The position numbers were made by a program, and so were the translations under genes. A stretch of 64,000 bases of DNA from Haloimpatiens sp. FM7315 (lineage in GTDB: Bacteria > Bacillota > Clostridia > Clostridiales > Clostridiaceae): positions 2,096,001-2,160,000 of the forward strand of contig JBGVUE010000001.1 in NCBI GenBank assembly GCA_041861885.1. Reading direction: 5' to 3'. The notes beneath the pieces were generated by a model. The model ran no database searches and was not told the DNA's origin. It was given only the letters and a program-made list of their open reading frames with translations. Positions 50,905-61,996 of this stretch are shown piece after piece. Within the stretch, counting starts at the first letter, position 1; every line of letters begins with the position of its first letter.

Positions 50905-51776
50905 TCAAAACTCTAAACTGTATACCCAAAAAGCCGCCGCCACAATTAAAGCTATATAAATATATATATATGAAGATTTTTTATCATATTTAGCATGAAA
51001 ATAAGTAGCATATTGCATGCAAAAAGTATTAACATATTTAAAGCCCCATACACCATTTGCTTAAAAGCAAATTGTTTACTAGTGCCATAAATGACAGGCT
51101 TAAATGCCGAATCATAGCTTAGTGGCATAGTTTTTGGCAATTTATCTGTTAAATACAATATAAATGGATTTAAGGTCATTATTATTATAATCAAACTAAT
51201 TAAACTAAAAAAGAATAAAAATTTTTTATCCTTATAAAGAGCTACTTTCTTTTTAAAATTATTTTCATAAAATCCCTTAGGTATATTTTTATCTTTTAAG
51301 GCCTTTTCTAGGGCCACATATTCCCTTGGAGAAACCCCGTAATTTATTTCACTTGTCTTTAAGTACAAAACGAAATCATTTTCTGTTACAAACATACGGG
51401 TAACCCCTATTTTGTCTATAATACTTCTTCCTAAAGCAAAATTATTATTAGACACTCCAGATAATCTTACTCCTTTTATTTTTCCAGTTTCAATAGTGTA
51501 AGCTTCTATATTTTCATAAGGCACCTTAACTTTTTTTAATCCAAATATACCCTTTATATAAAAATTATCTTCATCAAAAACGTAACTTAAAGACATGTAA
51601 AGCAATAAATAGTACATTATATACAAATTACAAGCTAGTAAGGCACCTTTAGAAATTGTGTTTATAAGATAATTATCTTCTAATGCTATAAGTGCACCTA
51701 TAAAAACATTAGTAACTACAATTATTAAAATAATATATACTATTCCAGATCCTTTTTTAGACTGAAAAGAAAGCAT
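50905..51776 (-). CDS. Membrane protein with a central PH-like domain (frameshifted near the end)
   Basis: About 290 residues after repair. Two N-terminal membrane helices, a soluble segment resembling bacterial PH domains (FYIKGIFGLKKVKVPYENIEAYTIETG.., YGVSPREYVALEKAL) and two or three C-terminal helices. ATG 51776 has AGAGGTGA upstream. The frame breaks at T6 (50977-50982). One more base gives MIKKSSYIYIYIALIVAAAFWVYSLEF and a stop at 50905. The function is unknown. Confidence 0.65.
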
Positions 51777-51837
51777 TTTTATCACCTCTAATTCTTATAA
51801 ATAAAATATAAAAATTAATTCTCTATACAATATTATA

Positions 51838-51877
51838 TTAAAAGCACTATTTATCTATAATTAAATAGTGCTTTTTT
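51838..51877. terminator. Terminator after rpoD
   Basis: A perfect 14-bp stem (51840-51853 with 51862-51875) with T-rich flanks on both sides, located just after the rpoD stop at 51893. Confidence 0.9.
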
Positions 51878-51892
51878 AGCTACAATATTATT

Positions 51893-52954
51893 TTAATCTA
51901 AATAATCTTTTAATTTCTTACTTCTACTAGGATGTCTTAATTTTCTTAAAGCCTTTGCTTCAATTTGTCTTATTCTTTCTCTTGTTACATTAAATTCTTT
52001 ACCAACCTCTTCAAGAGTTCTAGCTCTACCATCATCCAGTCCAAACCTTAATCTAAGAACCTTTTCTTCTCTAGGTGTTAAGGTATCAAGTACATTTATA
52101 AGTTGCTCCTTTAACATTGTAAATGCAGCTGCTTCAGCTGGTGCTGGAGCTTCATCATCTGGTATAAAATCACCTAAATGACTATCCTCTTCTTCACCTA
52201 TTGGAGTTTCCAAAGATACAGGCTCTTGAGCTATTTTCATTATCTCTCTTACCTTATCTACTGGCATCTCCATTTCCTTAGCTATTTCTTCTGGATGAGG
52301 CTCTCTTCCTAATTCTTGTAGTAATTGTCTTGAAACTCTTATTAATTTGTTTATAGTCTCTACCATATGCACAGGTATTCTTATAGTCCTCGCTTGGTCT
52401 GCTATAGCTCTTGTTATAGCTTGACGTATCCACCATGTAGCATAAGTACTGAATTTATAACCTTTCCTATAATCAAATTTTTCTACAGCCTTTATAAGTC
52501 CTAAATTACCCTCTTGTATTAAATCTAAGAACATCATTCCTCTTCCAACATATCTTTTTGCTATACTAACTACCAATCTTAAATTGGCCTCAGCTAATTT
52601 TTTCTTGGCTAACTGTTCGCCTTCCTCAATCCTTTGAGCTAATTTTATTTCCTCTTCAGAATCAAGTAGTGGAACTTTTCCTATTTCCTTTAAATACATT
52701 CTTACAGGATCATCTATAGCAATACCCTCTGGTATACTTAAATCTAGTTCTTCTTCCTTTGTTGTTTCTTCAGTCTCTTCTCCCTCAACTTTTATACCTG
52801 TGGACTCTAGAACTTCGTATATTTTCTCAATTTGCTCCGGAGTAATATCAACCTTTTCTAGTTCATCCATAATTTCTTTATATGTTAAATTTCCTTTTTT
52901 TCTTCCTTTTTCCATGAGATTTCTAACTAATTTCATCTTTTCAGCCTTATCCAT
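51893..52954 (-). CDS. rpoD: RNA polymerase primary sigma factor SigA
   Basis: 353 residues. Region 1.2 [16 protein letters not shown], region 2 with [39 protein letters not shown], region 3 and region 4 with [15 protein letters not shown] and [20 protein letters not shown] are all present. It is short at the N-terminus, as in other clostridial SigA. The start follows the dnaG stop with no gap, and the ribosome site GGAAGGAGG lies inside the end of dnaG. Confidence 0.98.
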   Translation of the reverse strand: MDKAEKMKLVRNLMEKGRKKGNLTYKEIMDELEKVDITPEQIEKIYEVLESTGIKVEGEETEETTKEEELDLSIPEGIAIDDPVRMYLKEIGKVPLLDSEEEIKLAQRIEEGEQLAKKKLAEANLRLVVSIAKRYVGRGMMFLDLIQEGNLGLIKAVEKFDYRKGYKFSTYATWWIRQAITRAIADQARTIRIPVHMVETINKLIRVSRQLLQELGREPHPEEIAKEMEMPVDKVREIMKIAQEPVSLETPIGEEEDSHLGDFIPDDEAPAPAEAAAFTMLKEQLINVLDTLTPREEKVLRLRFGLDDGRARTLEEVGKEFNVTRERIRQIEAKALRKLRHPSRSKKLKDYLD

Positions 52955-54741
52955 CTATCTATTGCCTCCTTCCATAGGTATTTCCTTTGAGATTTTCTTT
53001 TGAATATCCACAAGCTCACTTGCTAATTTTATAGTTTCGTCAAATTTACCTTCAGCCTCATATTTTTTAATCTTTTCCATAATAGCTTTTTTGATTCCTC
53101 CAACCTAGACTTTTTTATTTGCGCTACACAATCATTTATAGCTACACTACAGTTATTTTCATCTATAACCTCAGTGTCTAATATCTTAACAAATTCCTTA
53201 GAACTTTCAATATCTGTACACTTAACTTCTATAAATCTCTTTAACTCATCTTTAGGCAAAGATTTATTTTCAAGTATAGTTTTATAAATAAATTTATGTA
53301 TATTCATATCCATGTCTTCTACTTTTATCTTATCTCTAATGTATTCAATACTTGAATTATGTTTTAACATTGTATTTAACAAAACTCTTTCAGCTTTAAC
53401 GCTTGCAGGCTCCATATATAATTTCATATTAACATCATCCAATTTATTAGAATTACTACTATAATCATTTCCTCTATGAGCATACCTAGCTACCATATCA
53501 TACAAAACTTGTTCATTGATCTTTGATATTTCAGCCACCCTCTTTATGTATAACTCTCTTTCAACAGGATCAAGCTCTAAAAGTATAGGAATTATTTTCC
53601 TTGTATACTTTATTATCATTTCCTTATCGCTTAAATTTATTCCTTTACTTTCCATAAATATTCTGTATTCTGTAAGAGGAAGGGCTTTTTCAATCAAACT
53701 TTCGAAAGCTTTACTACCGTGATTTCGCACAAATTCGTCCGGATCTTTATCTTCTGGTATCATAAGAACCCTTACGTCAAATCCTTCTTTTTTAAGTATC
53801 TCCATTCCTCTTAAGGTTGCTAGCTGACCTGCTGTGTCTGCATCATAAGAAATTATTATTTTCTTTACATATCTTTTTAAAAGTTTTGCTTGCTGGGTAG
53901 TTAGTGCCGTTCCCAAAGATGCAACTACATTAACAATTCCACTTTGATTAAGAGATATCAAGTCCATATATCCCTCTACAATTACAATAGTATCAGTTTT
54001 AAAATGATCAATTACAAAATTTAATCCGTATAAGTTTGTTCCTTTTTTAAATAGCTCTGTCTCTGGGGAATTTAGATACTTTGGCTTAGAGTCATTTAAA
54101 ACTCGTCCTCCAAATCCAATAACCCTGCCTTTGTAGTCAAATACTGGAAACATCACTCTATTTCTAAATCGGTCATAGTATGAGTTATTTTTACCTTTAA
54201 TTATAAGTCCTGCTTCTAGCATATCTAATGCGGTATACCCTCTATTCTTCAAATAATTCATAAGTGAGTTCCAATCATCTACAGCATAACCAAGACCAAA
54301 TCTTACAAGTGTTTTCTTATCCATTCCTCTTTTGAAGAAGTAATTTCTAGCTACGGAATTTTTGGTTAAATTATTAAAGAAGTATTTAGCAGCTTCCACG
54401 TTAATTTTATAAAGCTTATTTTTCTTGCTATTTTTTAACTCATAAGCTTTATCTTCCTCTACATCTATATTCACCCTTTCACCCAAAAACTTAACTGCTT
54501 CAGGAAAATTAAACCTTTTATATTTCATTATAAAAGTTATAACATTTCCAGCCTCTCCACAACCAAAACACTTAAATATCTGCTTATCTTTTGACACTGT
54601 AAAGGATGGCGTCTTTTCACCATGGAAAGGACACAATCCAACATAATTTCTTCCAGCCCTTTTCAAAGTCATAACTTCTGAAATTACATCAACTATATCA
54701 TTCTCTTCTTTGATTTTTAAGATGAGATCTTCAGATATCAA
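52955..54741 (-). CDS. dnaG: DNA primase (frameshifted near the C-terminus)
   Basis: About 595 residues after repair. The N-terminal zinc finger (C37, H40, C58, C61), the Toprim core with VEGYMDLISLNQSGI and SYDADTAGQLATLRG, and a DnaB-binding C-terminal domain are visible. It makes RNA primers for replication. The frame breaks at T6 on the plus strand (53087-53092). One more base gives ESKKAIMEKIKKYEAEGKFDETIKLASELVDIQKK and a stop that abuts the rpoD ATG. Only the last part is affected. Confidence 0.96.
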
Positions 54742-55121
54742 TAAACCTCTCCCACCTAACTTTTAATATTTTAGCACAAATTTATTATTATTCGACAAAA
54801 AAACATATTTTCCTTCTATGTTTTCTCATTTTTTTTACATTATACTTATAGTATTCTTTGTAAAACCTTAAATTCCTGCATTATTTTTACTTAATTAATT
54901 ATTGGTTGAATTAAAATTTAAATTTCTCTATAAAAGCGCCTAATTCAACACCTCTAATTTTTCCATATACATGAAAAATTATTCTTATTTTTATGAATTA
55001 ATTCCTTTGCACTAACTTTATTCTATATTGCAATTGAAAATCCTTTTTTTATTAAAAATGTATAATATTAAGAATATTTTAATATCTTAGTATTGAAGTT
55101 CTTTTTAAAGGAGTGTTATCT
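54742..55121. other. Divergent intergenic gap between dnaG and the CotS-like gene
   Basis: A/T-rich. A TATAAT box at 55061-55066 lies about 55 bases before the CotS-like start, but no well-spaced -35 goes with it, which would fit a sporulation sigma or a weak promoter. No dnaG promoter can be named with confidence. Confidence 0.35.
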
Positions 55122-56198
55122 ATGCCTTCAAAGGCTAATTTATATAATAATATAAAATTGCTTTCTGAATATAATTTAAAGAAATATGTACTTTCTAAAT
55201 ATAATTTACAGGATTCTAATATAGAACAAGTGAAAATAAAAAATACTGAAAAACAAAGAGCTGTCTATAAAGTCTCTCTAAACGGATGTAACTATTGTTT
55301 AAAGAAAGTTTATTATGATGTAGAAGATCTTCTTTTTGTATACTCAGCTATAGAATGGTTTTATAGGTACGATATAAAGGTTCCAAGAATACTTAAAACC
55401 GTTGATCACAACAGGTTTGTTGAATTTGAAAATATGCTATTTATTTTAACTCCCTGGGTTGATGGAATGAAATGTGATTACGATATAGAGGATCATATTC
55501 TTAAATCTATAGAGAATCTAGGAAAAATGCATGAAGTAACAGAAAATTTTCACCCCATTAAAGGAAGCAATATAAACGAAAATCATGCTGATATTTATAC
55601 TTCTATGAGTAAACATTATGAAAAACTTTTAAAAAATTCAAATTCAGCTTTTCACTACAAGGATAAATTTTCACTTTTATATTTGGATCACTTTCCTACA
55701 AATGAAAGATTAGGTAAGATATCTACATTAGTATCCTGTAAAATAAACAGTAAAAATTTAAAAAGAAGTCTATGCCATTTAGATTATGTAAATAAAAATT
55801 TATTATTTGATAAAAATTCAGAGCTTTGGGTTATTGATTTTGACAAATGCAAGATAGATTATTGTGCTCATGATATATCATATTTTTTAAGGAGATTATT
55901 AAGAAGAGATTCAACATCTTGGGATTTTGAAGTCGCCTTAAAATGTTTAGAAACCTATGAAAAAAACTATAGTCTAGGTTTAGATGAATATCTATATATT
56001 TTATCCTATTTATCATTTCCTCAAAAATACTGGAGAATTTCAAGAGATTATTATAATAATATTAACAAATGCAATAAAAACAGTTTCCAAACCTTACTAA
56101 ACAAAGCCGTAAAAAACGAAGAAAAGCAGCTCAATTTTTCTTTAGAATTTATAAACTATATAGAAAAAAACTTTAAAATAAAATCTTTAATTTATTAA
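55122..56198 (+). CDS. CotS/YutH-family spore-coat kinase-like protein
   Basis: About 358 residues with the aminoglycoside-phosphotransferase/choline-kinase fold. The catalytic loop is HLDYVNKNLLFD and the metal aspartate is in WVIDFDKCKIDYCAHDISYFLRR. Clostridial and Bacillus members are spore-coat proteins. AAAGGAG is 8 bases before ATG 55122; the GTG at 55113 lies inside that site. It is monocistronic. Confidence 0.87.
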   Translation: MPSKANLYNNIKLLSEYNLKKYVLSKYNLQDSNIEQVKIKNTEKQRAVYKVSLNGCNYCLKKVYYDVEDLLFVYSAIEWFYRYDIKVPRILKTVDHNRFVEFENMLFILTPWVDGMKCDYDIEDHILKSIENLGKMHEVTENFHPIKGSNINENHADIYTSMSKHYEKLLKNSNSAFHYKDKFSLLYLDHFPTNERLGKISTLVSCKINSKNLKRSLCHLDYVNKNLLFDKNSELWVIDFDKCKIDYCAHDISYFLRRLLRRDSTSWDFEVALKCLETYEKNYSLGLDEYLYILSYLSFPQKYWRISRDYYNNINKCNKNSFQTLLNKAVKNEEKQLNFSLEFINYIEKNFKIKSLIY

Positions 56199-56223
56199 TT
56201 AAAACGATAAAATTTAAATATCT

Positions 56224-56259
56224 AAAAAAGACCAGGTTTTAAATACCTGATCTTTTTTA
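56224..56259. terminator. Bidirectional terminator
   Basis: AAAAAAGA-C-CAGGT pairs with ACCTG-A-TCTTTTTT (one mismatch), with a 7-base loop. It serves cotS and the convergent sigma gene. Confidence 0.85.
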
Positions 56260-57294
56260 ATTTTGAAAAGAATCCTTAATTATTTCACATAATTCCTTTT
56301 CTTCAATATCATTTGATGCTGTAAGAGAATATGAAATATCCTTAACTTTCCAAAGTGCAACTTTAACTTTACCCACTTTACTTCCTTTTATTGTTATATA
56401 TTCATTATTTAATCTTATGCGATTTTCATATTGATATTTGCTATAGCATCCACTTATATCTTCAATAGCCTTTGCAACCCTAAAATTTAGTAAATTATCC
56501 CCATTATCGTACTGTATTTGTATTATTTTCTCTGATATAACACATATATTAATAATACTATAATTATCTTCTAACCCTTTAATAGTATTAATAGAAATTT
56601 TAGTTGCTTTTTCAGCTTCCTCTATTGATTTGTATTCTTTTATAGGATTATCCAAAGCAGGTATTCCTGCTTCATTCGAATCTTCATTATTATTGTGTTT
56701 TGGTGTAGTCTCTTCTTTTATTTCCTCTTTATCACTTTTTTCACTATTATTTTTAGCATTTTCTTCTAAGTTGCTATCAGAAGATTTTGAACCTAAATCG
56801 GGTTTCTCTTTCAAACTATTATCCTTTAAGACTTCTTTTAATAACTTTCTTCCTCTAGCCAATAATGATCGTATAGTAGATTCTTTTTTATGTAGTATGG
56901 ATGCAATTTCCACAGTACTGTAACTCTCATAATAATACAAATGTATAACTTCTCTGTATTTTATTGGAAGCTTCATAACTTCATTTAAAACACTATTATC
57001 CTCATATTTGTCATTGTATGGAATTCCCAATATTTCTACACGTCTTTTAAACCATGAAGATTTTAGCTTGTTCTTACATATGTTTCTAACAACACAAATA
57101 AGCCAATACTTTTTATAATCCTCACTATTAAAATTATTCATATTTTCAAACAGTTTTACAAAAATTTCTTATACTACATCTTCTGCATCATGTATATTTT
57201 TCATATATGAATATGAAATTCTTAACAACATATCACCATAATTATCTAGATCTTTTGAGATAATTTCATCTGTGCACAATGAAATCTTGTTCAT
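56257..57294 (-). pseudogene. ECF sigma factor fused to a DUF4367-like domain, with a premature stop
   Basis: 345 residues if the stop is read through. Region 2 starts at ATG 57294 (DEIISKDLDNYGDMLLRISYSYMKNIHDAEDVV). An in-frame TAA follows at 57169-57171 (codon 42), exactly where family members carry the glutamine of DVVQEIF (CAA to TAA). The frame then continues without a shift through region 4 (LPIKYREVIHLYYYESYSTVEIASILHKKESTIRSLLARGRKLL). An acidic low-complexity linker and a C-terminal domain like DUF4367 follow (FRVAKAIEDISGCY.., WKVKDISYSLTAS). No membrane segment is present. As sequenced, a restart at ATG 57141 would lack most of region 2. Confidence 0.75.
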
Positions 57295-57400
57295 TATAAA
57301 AATCATCCTTTCATATCCTAGAAAAAACTTACGTAATAAATTTAACCTGCCACAAAATTAAATTCATTATCTACTGTATCTTATATTTTTACTTAATAAA

Positions 57401-57433
57401 TATTCTCCTAACCTTAAAAGATATAGGAGAATA
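57401..57433. repeat. Inverted repeat between the DUF4367 protein and sigma genes
   Basis: TATTCTCCTA (57401-57410) pairs with TAGGAGAATA (57424-57433) with a 13-base loop. The T-tract on the minus side is poor, so it may be a weak terminator or an operator. Confidence 0.4.
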
Positions 57434-57475
57434 CCTATATAAATTTCAACTTATATTAACTTCAACCTAGAACAA

Positions 57476-58318
57476 TTAAAAAATACTCTTAACTATTTTT
57501 ATAATATCATCTTCTGACATTCCTTTTTCTACTGAAATTGAATAAGACATATCTTTAATCTTAAAAGTTGCAAGATTAACAAGATTATTTTTATTTCCTT
57601 TTAAATTAATTTGATTGTTATTTACTATTATAGTTTTATTAATTTTGTAATCATTGTAATCTCCGTCTATCTTATCAATTTCTTTTGCCATCCTAAATAA
57701 TATATTATTTTTTTCATTATCATAGCCAACTTGGAACAACTCTCTTGAAATAGTACTTATAAATTTCAATTTATAACCTTCTGGTATTTCTTTAGGAACT
57801 ACAGTTTTAAATTGAAGATGCTTACTTGCTTCTTCAATAGTTGCAAACTCTTCAACAGGATTTGGCATTCCAATTGAATTTGACTTCATAAAATAACCAA
57901 TAGTATAATTCTCATTGTTAACATATACTAATTCTCCATGTTTTGCTTTGCAAAAACTTCCTATTGCATTGCTGCTTTGATAGTAATAATTATCCCTACC
58001 CACTTCTATTTCTGTTTTAACTTGATTGTTATCTAAGGTTATGATTTTGTTATGAGAATCCGAGCTAACCTTAAATCCTAAATTTTCAGCTGTAACCTTA
58101 AGTGGAACCATTACATTTCCATTTTTTATTACTACTCCAGCATTTCCAATATTTATAGCCTTTCCTGCTATAATTAGATTATTACTGATTTTTTCATTAA
58201 CTTTATTAGTTGATATTACTGTATTTTCTTTTATTTTCTTCTCTTTTGCAAGTACAGGGGCAGATGATGCTCCTAAAATTGTTGCTACTCCTAATAATAA
58301 AGCTATTGTTCTTTTCAT
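57476..58318 (-). CDS. Secreted protein with copper-amine-oxidase-N-like and DUF4367-like domains
   Basis: 280 residues. A clear signal peptide (MKRTIALLLGVATILGASSAPVLA) leads to a stalk-like copper amine oxidase N-terminal domain (GNVMVPLKVTAENLGFKV). A C-terminal domain follows (EEFATIEEASKHLQFKTVVPKEIPEGYKL.., FRMAKEIDKIDGDYNDYKI, FKIKDMSYSISVEKGMSEDDIIKIVKS). That last domain matches, block by block, the C-terminal domain of the neighbouring sigma gene. ATG 58318 has AGGAGAG upstream; the longer start at 58354 would spoil the signal peptide. It probably acts outside the cell with the sigma factor's regulon. Confidence 0.8.
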   Translation of the reverse strand: MKRTIALLLGVATILGASSAPVLAKEKKIKENTVISTNKVNEKISNNLIIAGKAINIGNAGVVIKNGNVMVPLKVTAENLGFKVSSDSHNKIITLDNNQVKTEIEVGRDNYYYQSSNAIGSFCKAKHGELVYVNNENYTIGYFMKSNSIGMPNPVEEFATIEEASKHLQFKTVVPKEIPEGYKLKFISTISRELFQVGYDNEKNNILFRMAKEIDKIDGDYNDYKINKTIIVNNNQINLKGNKNNLVNLATFKIKDMSYSISVEKGMSEDDIIKIVKSIF

Positions 58319-58445
58319 AATATCTCTCCTGTTATATTTTAAATTGTCTTTCACTTATAATACAATCTAAAACTTAAAAATGTTGCATTAATTTATAAAA
58401 ATTTCTCTTACATGCAAACATTAGAATCAAAGGATATAAATTCAC

Positions 58446-58485
58446 AAAAATACCGGATTTAAAATCAACAGTGATTCTAAATCCG
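58446..58485 (-). terminator. Terminator of ppdK
   Basis: CGGATTTA (58454-58461) pairs with TAAATCCG (58478-58485), with an inner AATCA/TGATT stem. On the minus strand it ends in T5. Confidence 0.85.
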
Positions 58486-58562
58486 ATACCCTATATTTTT
58501 ATAATAGACTTAATTTTAAGTATGCACTTTTCTAAAATTATACTACTATATGCTCTTTTTTA

Positions 58563-61190
58563 TTATCTTGGATTTTTAACTTCTGCTTGTGCTGCTGCAA
58601 GTCTTGCTATTGGAACTCTAAATGGAGAACAAGATACATAATTAAGTCCTGTGTTATGGCAGAATTCTACTGAAGATGGATCTCCACCATGTTCACCACA
58701 TATACCTAATTTAATATCAGGTCTAGTTTTTCTTCCAAGTTCTGTAGCTATTTTTACAAGCTTTCCAACACCAGTTTGATCTAGCTTTTGGAATGGATCA
58801 AATTCGTAAATCTTATTCTCGTAGTAATATTTCAAGAATTTTCCTGCGTCATCTCTTGAGAAACCAAAGGTCATCTGTGTTAAATCATTAGTTCCAAAAG
58901 AGAAGAATTCAGCTTCTTTAGCTATTTCATCAGCTGTAATTGCAGCTCTTGGAATTTCTATCATAGTACCTACTTTATACTTCATTTCTATTCCCTTAGT
59001 TTTTATTATTTCATCTGCCTCAGCAGTAATAATATCCTTAACAAATTTCAATTCTTTTAATTCCCCTACTAAAGGAATCATTATCTCTGGAACTATATTA
59101 AATCCTTTTTCTTTTTGAACCTTAACTGCAGCTTCAATTATAGCTCTTGTCTGCATTCTTGCTATCTCTGGGTAAGCTACTGCAAGTCTGCAACCTCTGT
59201 GACCCATCATTGGATTAAACTCATGTAAAGATTGAATAGTTGATTTTAACTCTTCAAAAGTTATCTGCATTTCTTTTGCCAAATCTTTAATATCTTCTTC
59301 TTCAGTTGGCAAAAATTCATGTAGTGGTGGATCTAAAAGTCTTATTGTCACTGGTCTTCCTTCCATTGCTTCATAAATACCTATGAAGTCTTCTCTTTGC
59401 ATTGGAAGAATTTTTTCTAAGGCCTTTTCTCTTTGTTCAACAGTTTTAGCAACTATCATTTCTCTAACTGCTGCTATTCTATTTTCATCAAAGAACATAT
59501 GCTCTGTTCTACAAAGTCCTATACCTTCAGCTCCAAATTCCACAGCCTGCTTTGCATCTCTTGGAGTATCTGCATTAGTTCTTACCTTTAACTTTCTTAT
59601 TCCATCTGCCCATGCCATAAATGTTCCAAAATATCCTGATATTTCTGGAGCAACAGTTTTTATAGCTTTTCCATATACATTACCTGTGCTTCCGTTTATT
59701 GATATATAGTCTCCTTCATGAAAAGTATGCCCATGAGCCTCAAAAGAGCCCTCTTTTTCATTTATTCTTAAATCTCCACAACCAGCTACACAACAAGTAC
59801 CCATTCCTCTAGCTACAACTGCTGCATGAGAAGTCATTCCTCCTCTTACTGTTAGGATTCCTTCTGCGGCTACCATTCCTTCAATGTCTTCTGGAGATGT
59901 TTCTAATCTAACTAAAACTACCTTTTCTCCTGCTTCATGATGCTTTTTAGCATCCTCAGCTGTAAAGTATACTTTTCCACAAGCAGCTCCCGGTGATGCT
60001 GGTAAACCTTTTGCAATAACCTCTGCCTTATTTAATTCTTCCTCATCAAAATTAGGATGAAGCAATGAATCTAATTGTTTTGGTTCAACTTTTAATATAG
60101 CTTCTTCTTTAGTAAGAAGGCCTTCATTTACCAAATCTACTGCTATTTTTAAAGCTGCCTGTGCAGTTCTTTTACCGTTTCTTGTCTGAAGGAAATATAA
60201 TTTTCCTTGTTCTATAGTGAACTCCATATCTTGCATATCTCTGTAGTGATTTTCTAGTCTAGTTGCAATATTCATGAATTGATCAAAACATTCAGGAAGC
60301 TCTTCCTGTAATTTTTGAAGTGGTTGAGGTGTTCTAACTCCTGCAACAACATCTTCCCCCTGTGCATTTATTAGATACTCACCAAATATAACTTTTTCGC
60401 CAGTAGCTGGATTTCTAGTAAATGCAACTCCTGTTCCTGATGTATTTCCCATATTACCAAATGCCATTCTTTGAACGTTTACAGCAGTTCCCCAATCACC
60501 TGGAATGTCATTAAGTCTTCTATAAACTATAGCTCTTGGATTATCCCAAGATCTAAATACTGCAGTAATAGCTTCTATTAATTGTTCTTTTGGATCTTGT
60601 GGAAAATCTTTATTTAACTCTTTTTTGTATATTGCTTTAAACTTTTTAACTACTTCTTTTAAATCATCTGTGCTTAAATCTGTGTCAAATTTAACACCTT
60701 TTTCTTCCTTAACACCATCTAGCACATCTTCAAATTTTCTCTTCTCTATTCCCATTACGACATCTGAAAACATTTGCACAAATCTTCTATAAGAATCGTA
60801 AGCAAATCTTTCATTATCAGTAAGTTTTGCTACAGCTAAAACCGTTTCATCATTTAATCCTAGATTAAGTATAGTATCCATCATACCTGGCATAGAAACC
60901 CTTGCTCCCGACCTTACTGACACTAATAAGGGATTCTCTTTAGAACCAAATTCTTTTCCCGTAACCTTTTCAATTTGTTTCAAAGACTCCTCAACCTCTT
61001 TTATTATTGAAGAATCTATTTTTTCATTATCCTCATAATATTTTATGCAAGCTTCAGTAGTAACTGTAAAGCCCTCAGGTACTGGGATGCCTAAATTAGT
61101 CATCTCAGCTAAATTTGCTCCTTTGCCTCCTAAAAGATTTCTCATGGAAGCATTTCCCTCATTAAATAAATAAACATACTTTTTACTCAT
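58563..61190 (-). CDS. ppdK: Pyruvate, phosphate dikinase
   Basis: 875 residues, full length. It interconverts pyruvate + ATP + Pi with PEP + AMP + PPi. The N-terminal ATP-binding domain (LLGGKGANLAEMTNLGIPVPEGFTV), the swivelling phosphohistidine domain (GGMTSHAAVVARGMGTCC) and the C-terminal PEP barrel with the catalytic cysteine (LGICGEHGGDPSS) are all intact. It follows the CcpN-type regulator by 46 bases, on the same strand. Confidence 0.98.
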   Translation of the reverse strand: MSKKYVYLFNEGNASMRNLLGGKGANLAEMTNLGIPVPEGFTVTTEACIKYYEDNEKIDSSIIKEVEESLKQIEKVTGKEFGSKENPLLVSVRSGARVSMPGMMDTILNLGLNDETVLAVAKLTDNERFAYDSYRRFVQMFSDVVMGIEKRKFEDVLDGVKEEKGVKFDTDLSTDDLKEVVKKFKAIYKKELNKDFPQDPKEQLIEAITAVFRSWDNPRAIVYRRLNDIPGDWGTAVNVQRMAFGNMGNTSGTGVAFTRNPATGEKVIFGEYLINAQGEDVVAGVRTPQPLQKLQEELPECFDQFMNIATRLENHYRDMQDMEFTIEQGKLYFLQTRNGKRTAQAALKIAVDLVNEGLLTKEEAILKVEPKQLDSLLHPNFDEEELNKAEVIAKGLPASPGAACGKVYFTAEDAKKHHEAGEKVVLVRLETSPEDIEGMVAAEGILTVRGGMTSHAAVVARGMGTCCVAGCGDLRINEKEGSFEAHGHTFHEGDYISINGSTGNVYGKAIKTVAPEISGYFGTFMAWADGIRKLKVRTNADTPRDAKQAVEFGAEGIGLCRTEHMFFDENRIAAVREMIVAKTVEQREKALEKILPMQREDFIGIYEAMEGRPVTIRLLDPPLHEFLPTEEEDIKDLAKEMQITFEELKSTIQSLHEFNPMMGHRGCRLAVAYPEIARMQTRAIIEAAVKVQKEKGFNIVPEIMIPLVGELKELKFVKDIITAEADEIIKTKGIEMKYKVGTMIEIPRAAITADEIAKEAEFFSFGTNDLTQMTFGFSRDDAGKFLKYYYENKIYEFDPFQKLDQTGVGKLVKIATELGRKTRPDIKLGICGEHGGDPSSVEFCHNTGLNYVSCSPFRVPIARLAAAQAEVKNPR

Positions 61191-61236
61191 ATTATTGTCC
61201 CCCTCGTTATGTATATTTAAATTTTATAATTAAATT

Positions 61237-61878
61237 TTAACCATTTTCACCTAATTTTACAAATACTTTTGTTATATTTGTTTTAGAAACTTTTCCTACT
61301 ATCTTATAGCCTTCTTTTCCATCATTCATAGTTTTCTCTATAACAGGTAAACTATCAACTTCATGGTCTATAATCTTTTTCGCAGCAAAATACGCTGTAT
61401 CTTTTGGCTCAACGCAAATGATATTGGGCATTCTAGTCATTATAATACCCACAGGCACTTTATGCATATCAGTTCCACCCATAGCTACCTTTAAAAAATC
61501 CTTTCTTGAGATGGCTCCCATCAATAGTCCATTGTTTTCTACAAAAAGTGTTCCAACGTCATTTAAAAATAAATGTAATATAGCGTCGTATATTGAAGTT
61601 TCCTCTCCTACAACTACTGGCTTAGACATTATTTCTCCTACGGTTATTTTTCTAATATAATCATAAACAAGACTGTAAGAGGGTTTATTTGAATATATAT
61701 ATCCTACCTTTGGTCTCGCGTCTAGTATTCCAGTCATAGTAAGAATTGCAAGATCAGGCCTTAAGGCTGCTCTTGTCAAATTTAAATTAGCTGCAATTTT
61801 TTCACTGGTTATAGGTTGATTGTCTTTTACTAACCTTATTATTTCTTCTTGTCTTTCTGAAAGTTTAATGACTTCCAC
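61237..61878 (-). CDS. CcpN-type HTH/CBS-pair transcriptional regulator
   Basis: 213 residues. An N-terminal winged HTH (LSERQEEIIRLVKDNQPITSEKIAANLNLTRAALRPDLAILTMTG) is followed by two CBS domains (VGEIMSKPVVV.., VPVGIIMTRMPNIICVEPKDTAYFA). Bacillus CcpN represses gluconeogenic genes and senses adenylates through its CBS pair. Here it sits directly upstream of ppdK, its likely target. The start is unsure: GTG 61878 almost overlaps its AGAGGG site. No yqfL-type regulator of ppdK is seen next to it. Confidence 0.87.
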   Translation of the reverse strand: MEVIKLSERQEEIIRLVKDNQPITSEKIAANLNLTRAALRPDLAILTMTGILDARPKVGYIYSNKPSYSLVYDYIRKITVGEIMSKPVVVGEETSIYDAILHLFLNDVGTLFVENNGLLMGAISRKDFLKVAMGGTDMHKVPVGIIMTRMPNIICVEPKDTAYFAAKKIIDHEVDSLPVIEKTMNDGKEGYKIVGKVSKTNITKVFVKLGENG

Positions 61879-61996
61879 CCTCTTTCTTTAATATAAATAT
61901 AATAGGTTTATTATATACTATTTTATTATTATAACACAATAATAATATATTTTTTACATTATTATTATAATAGTATATATTTTTTAAGTAAATTTT

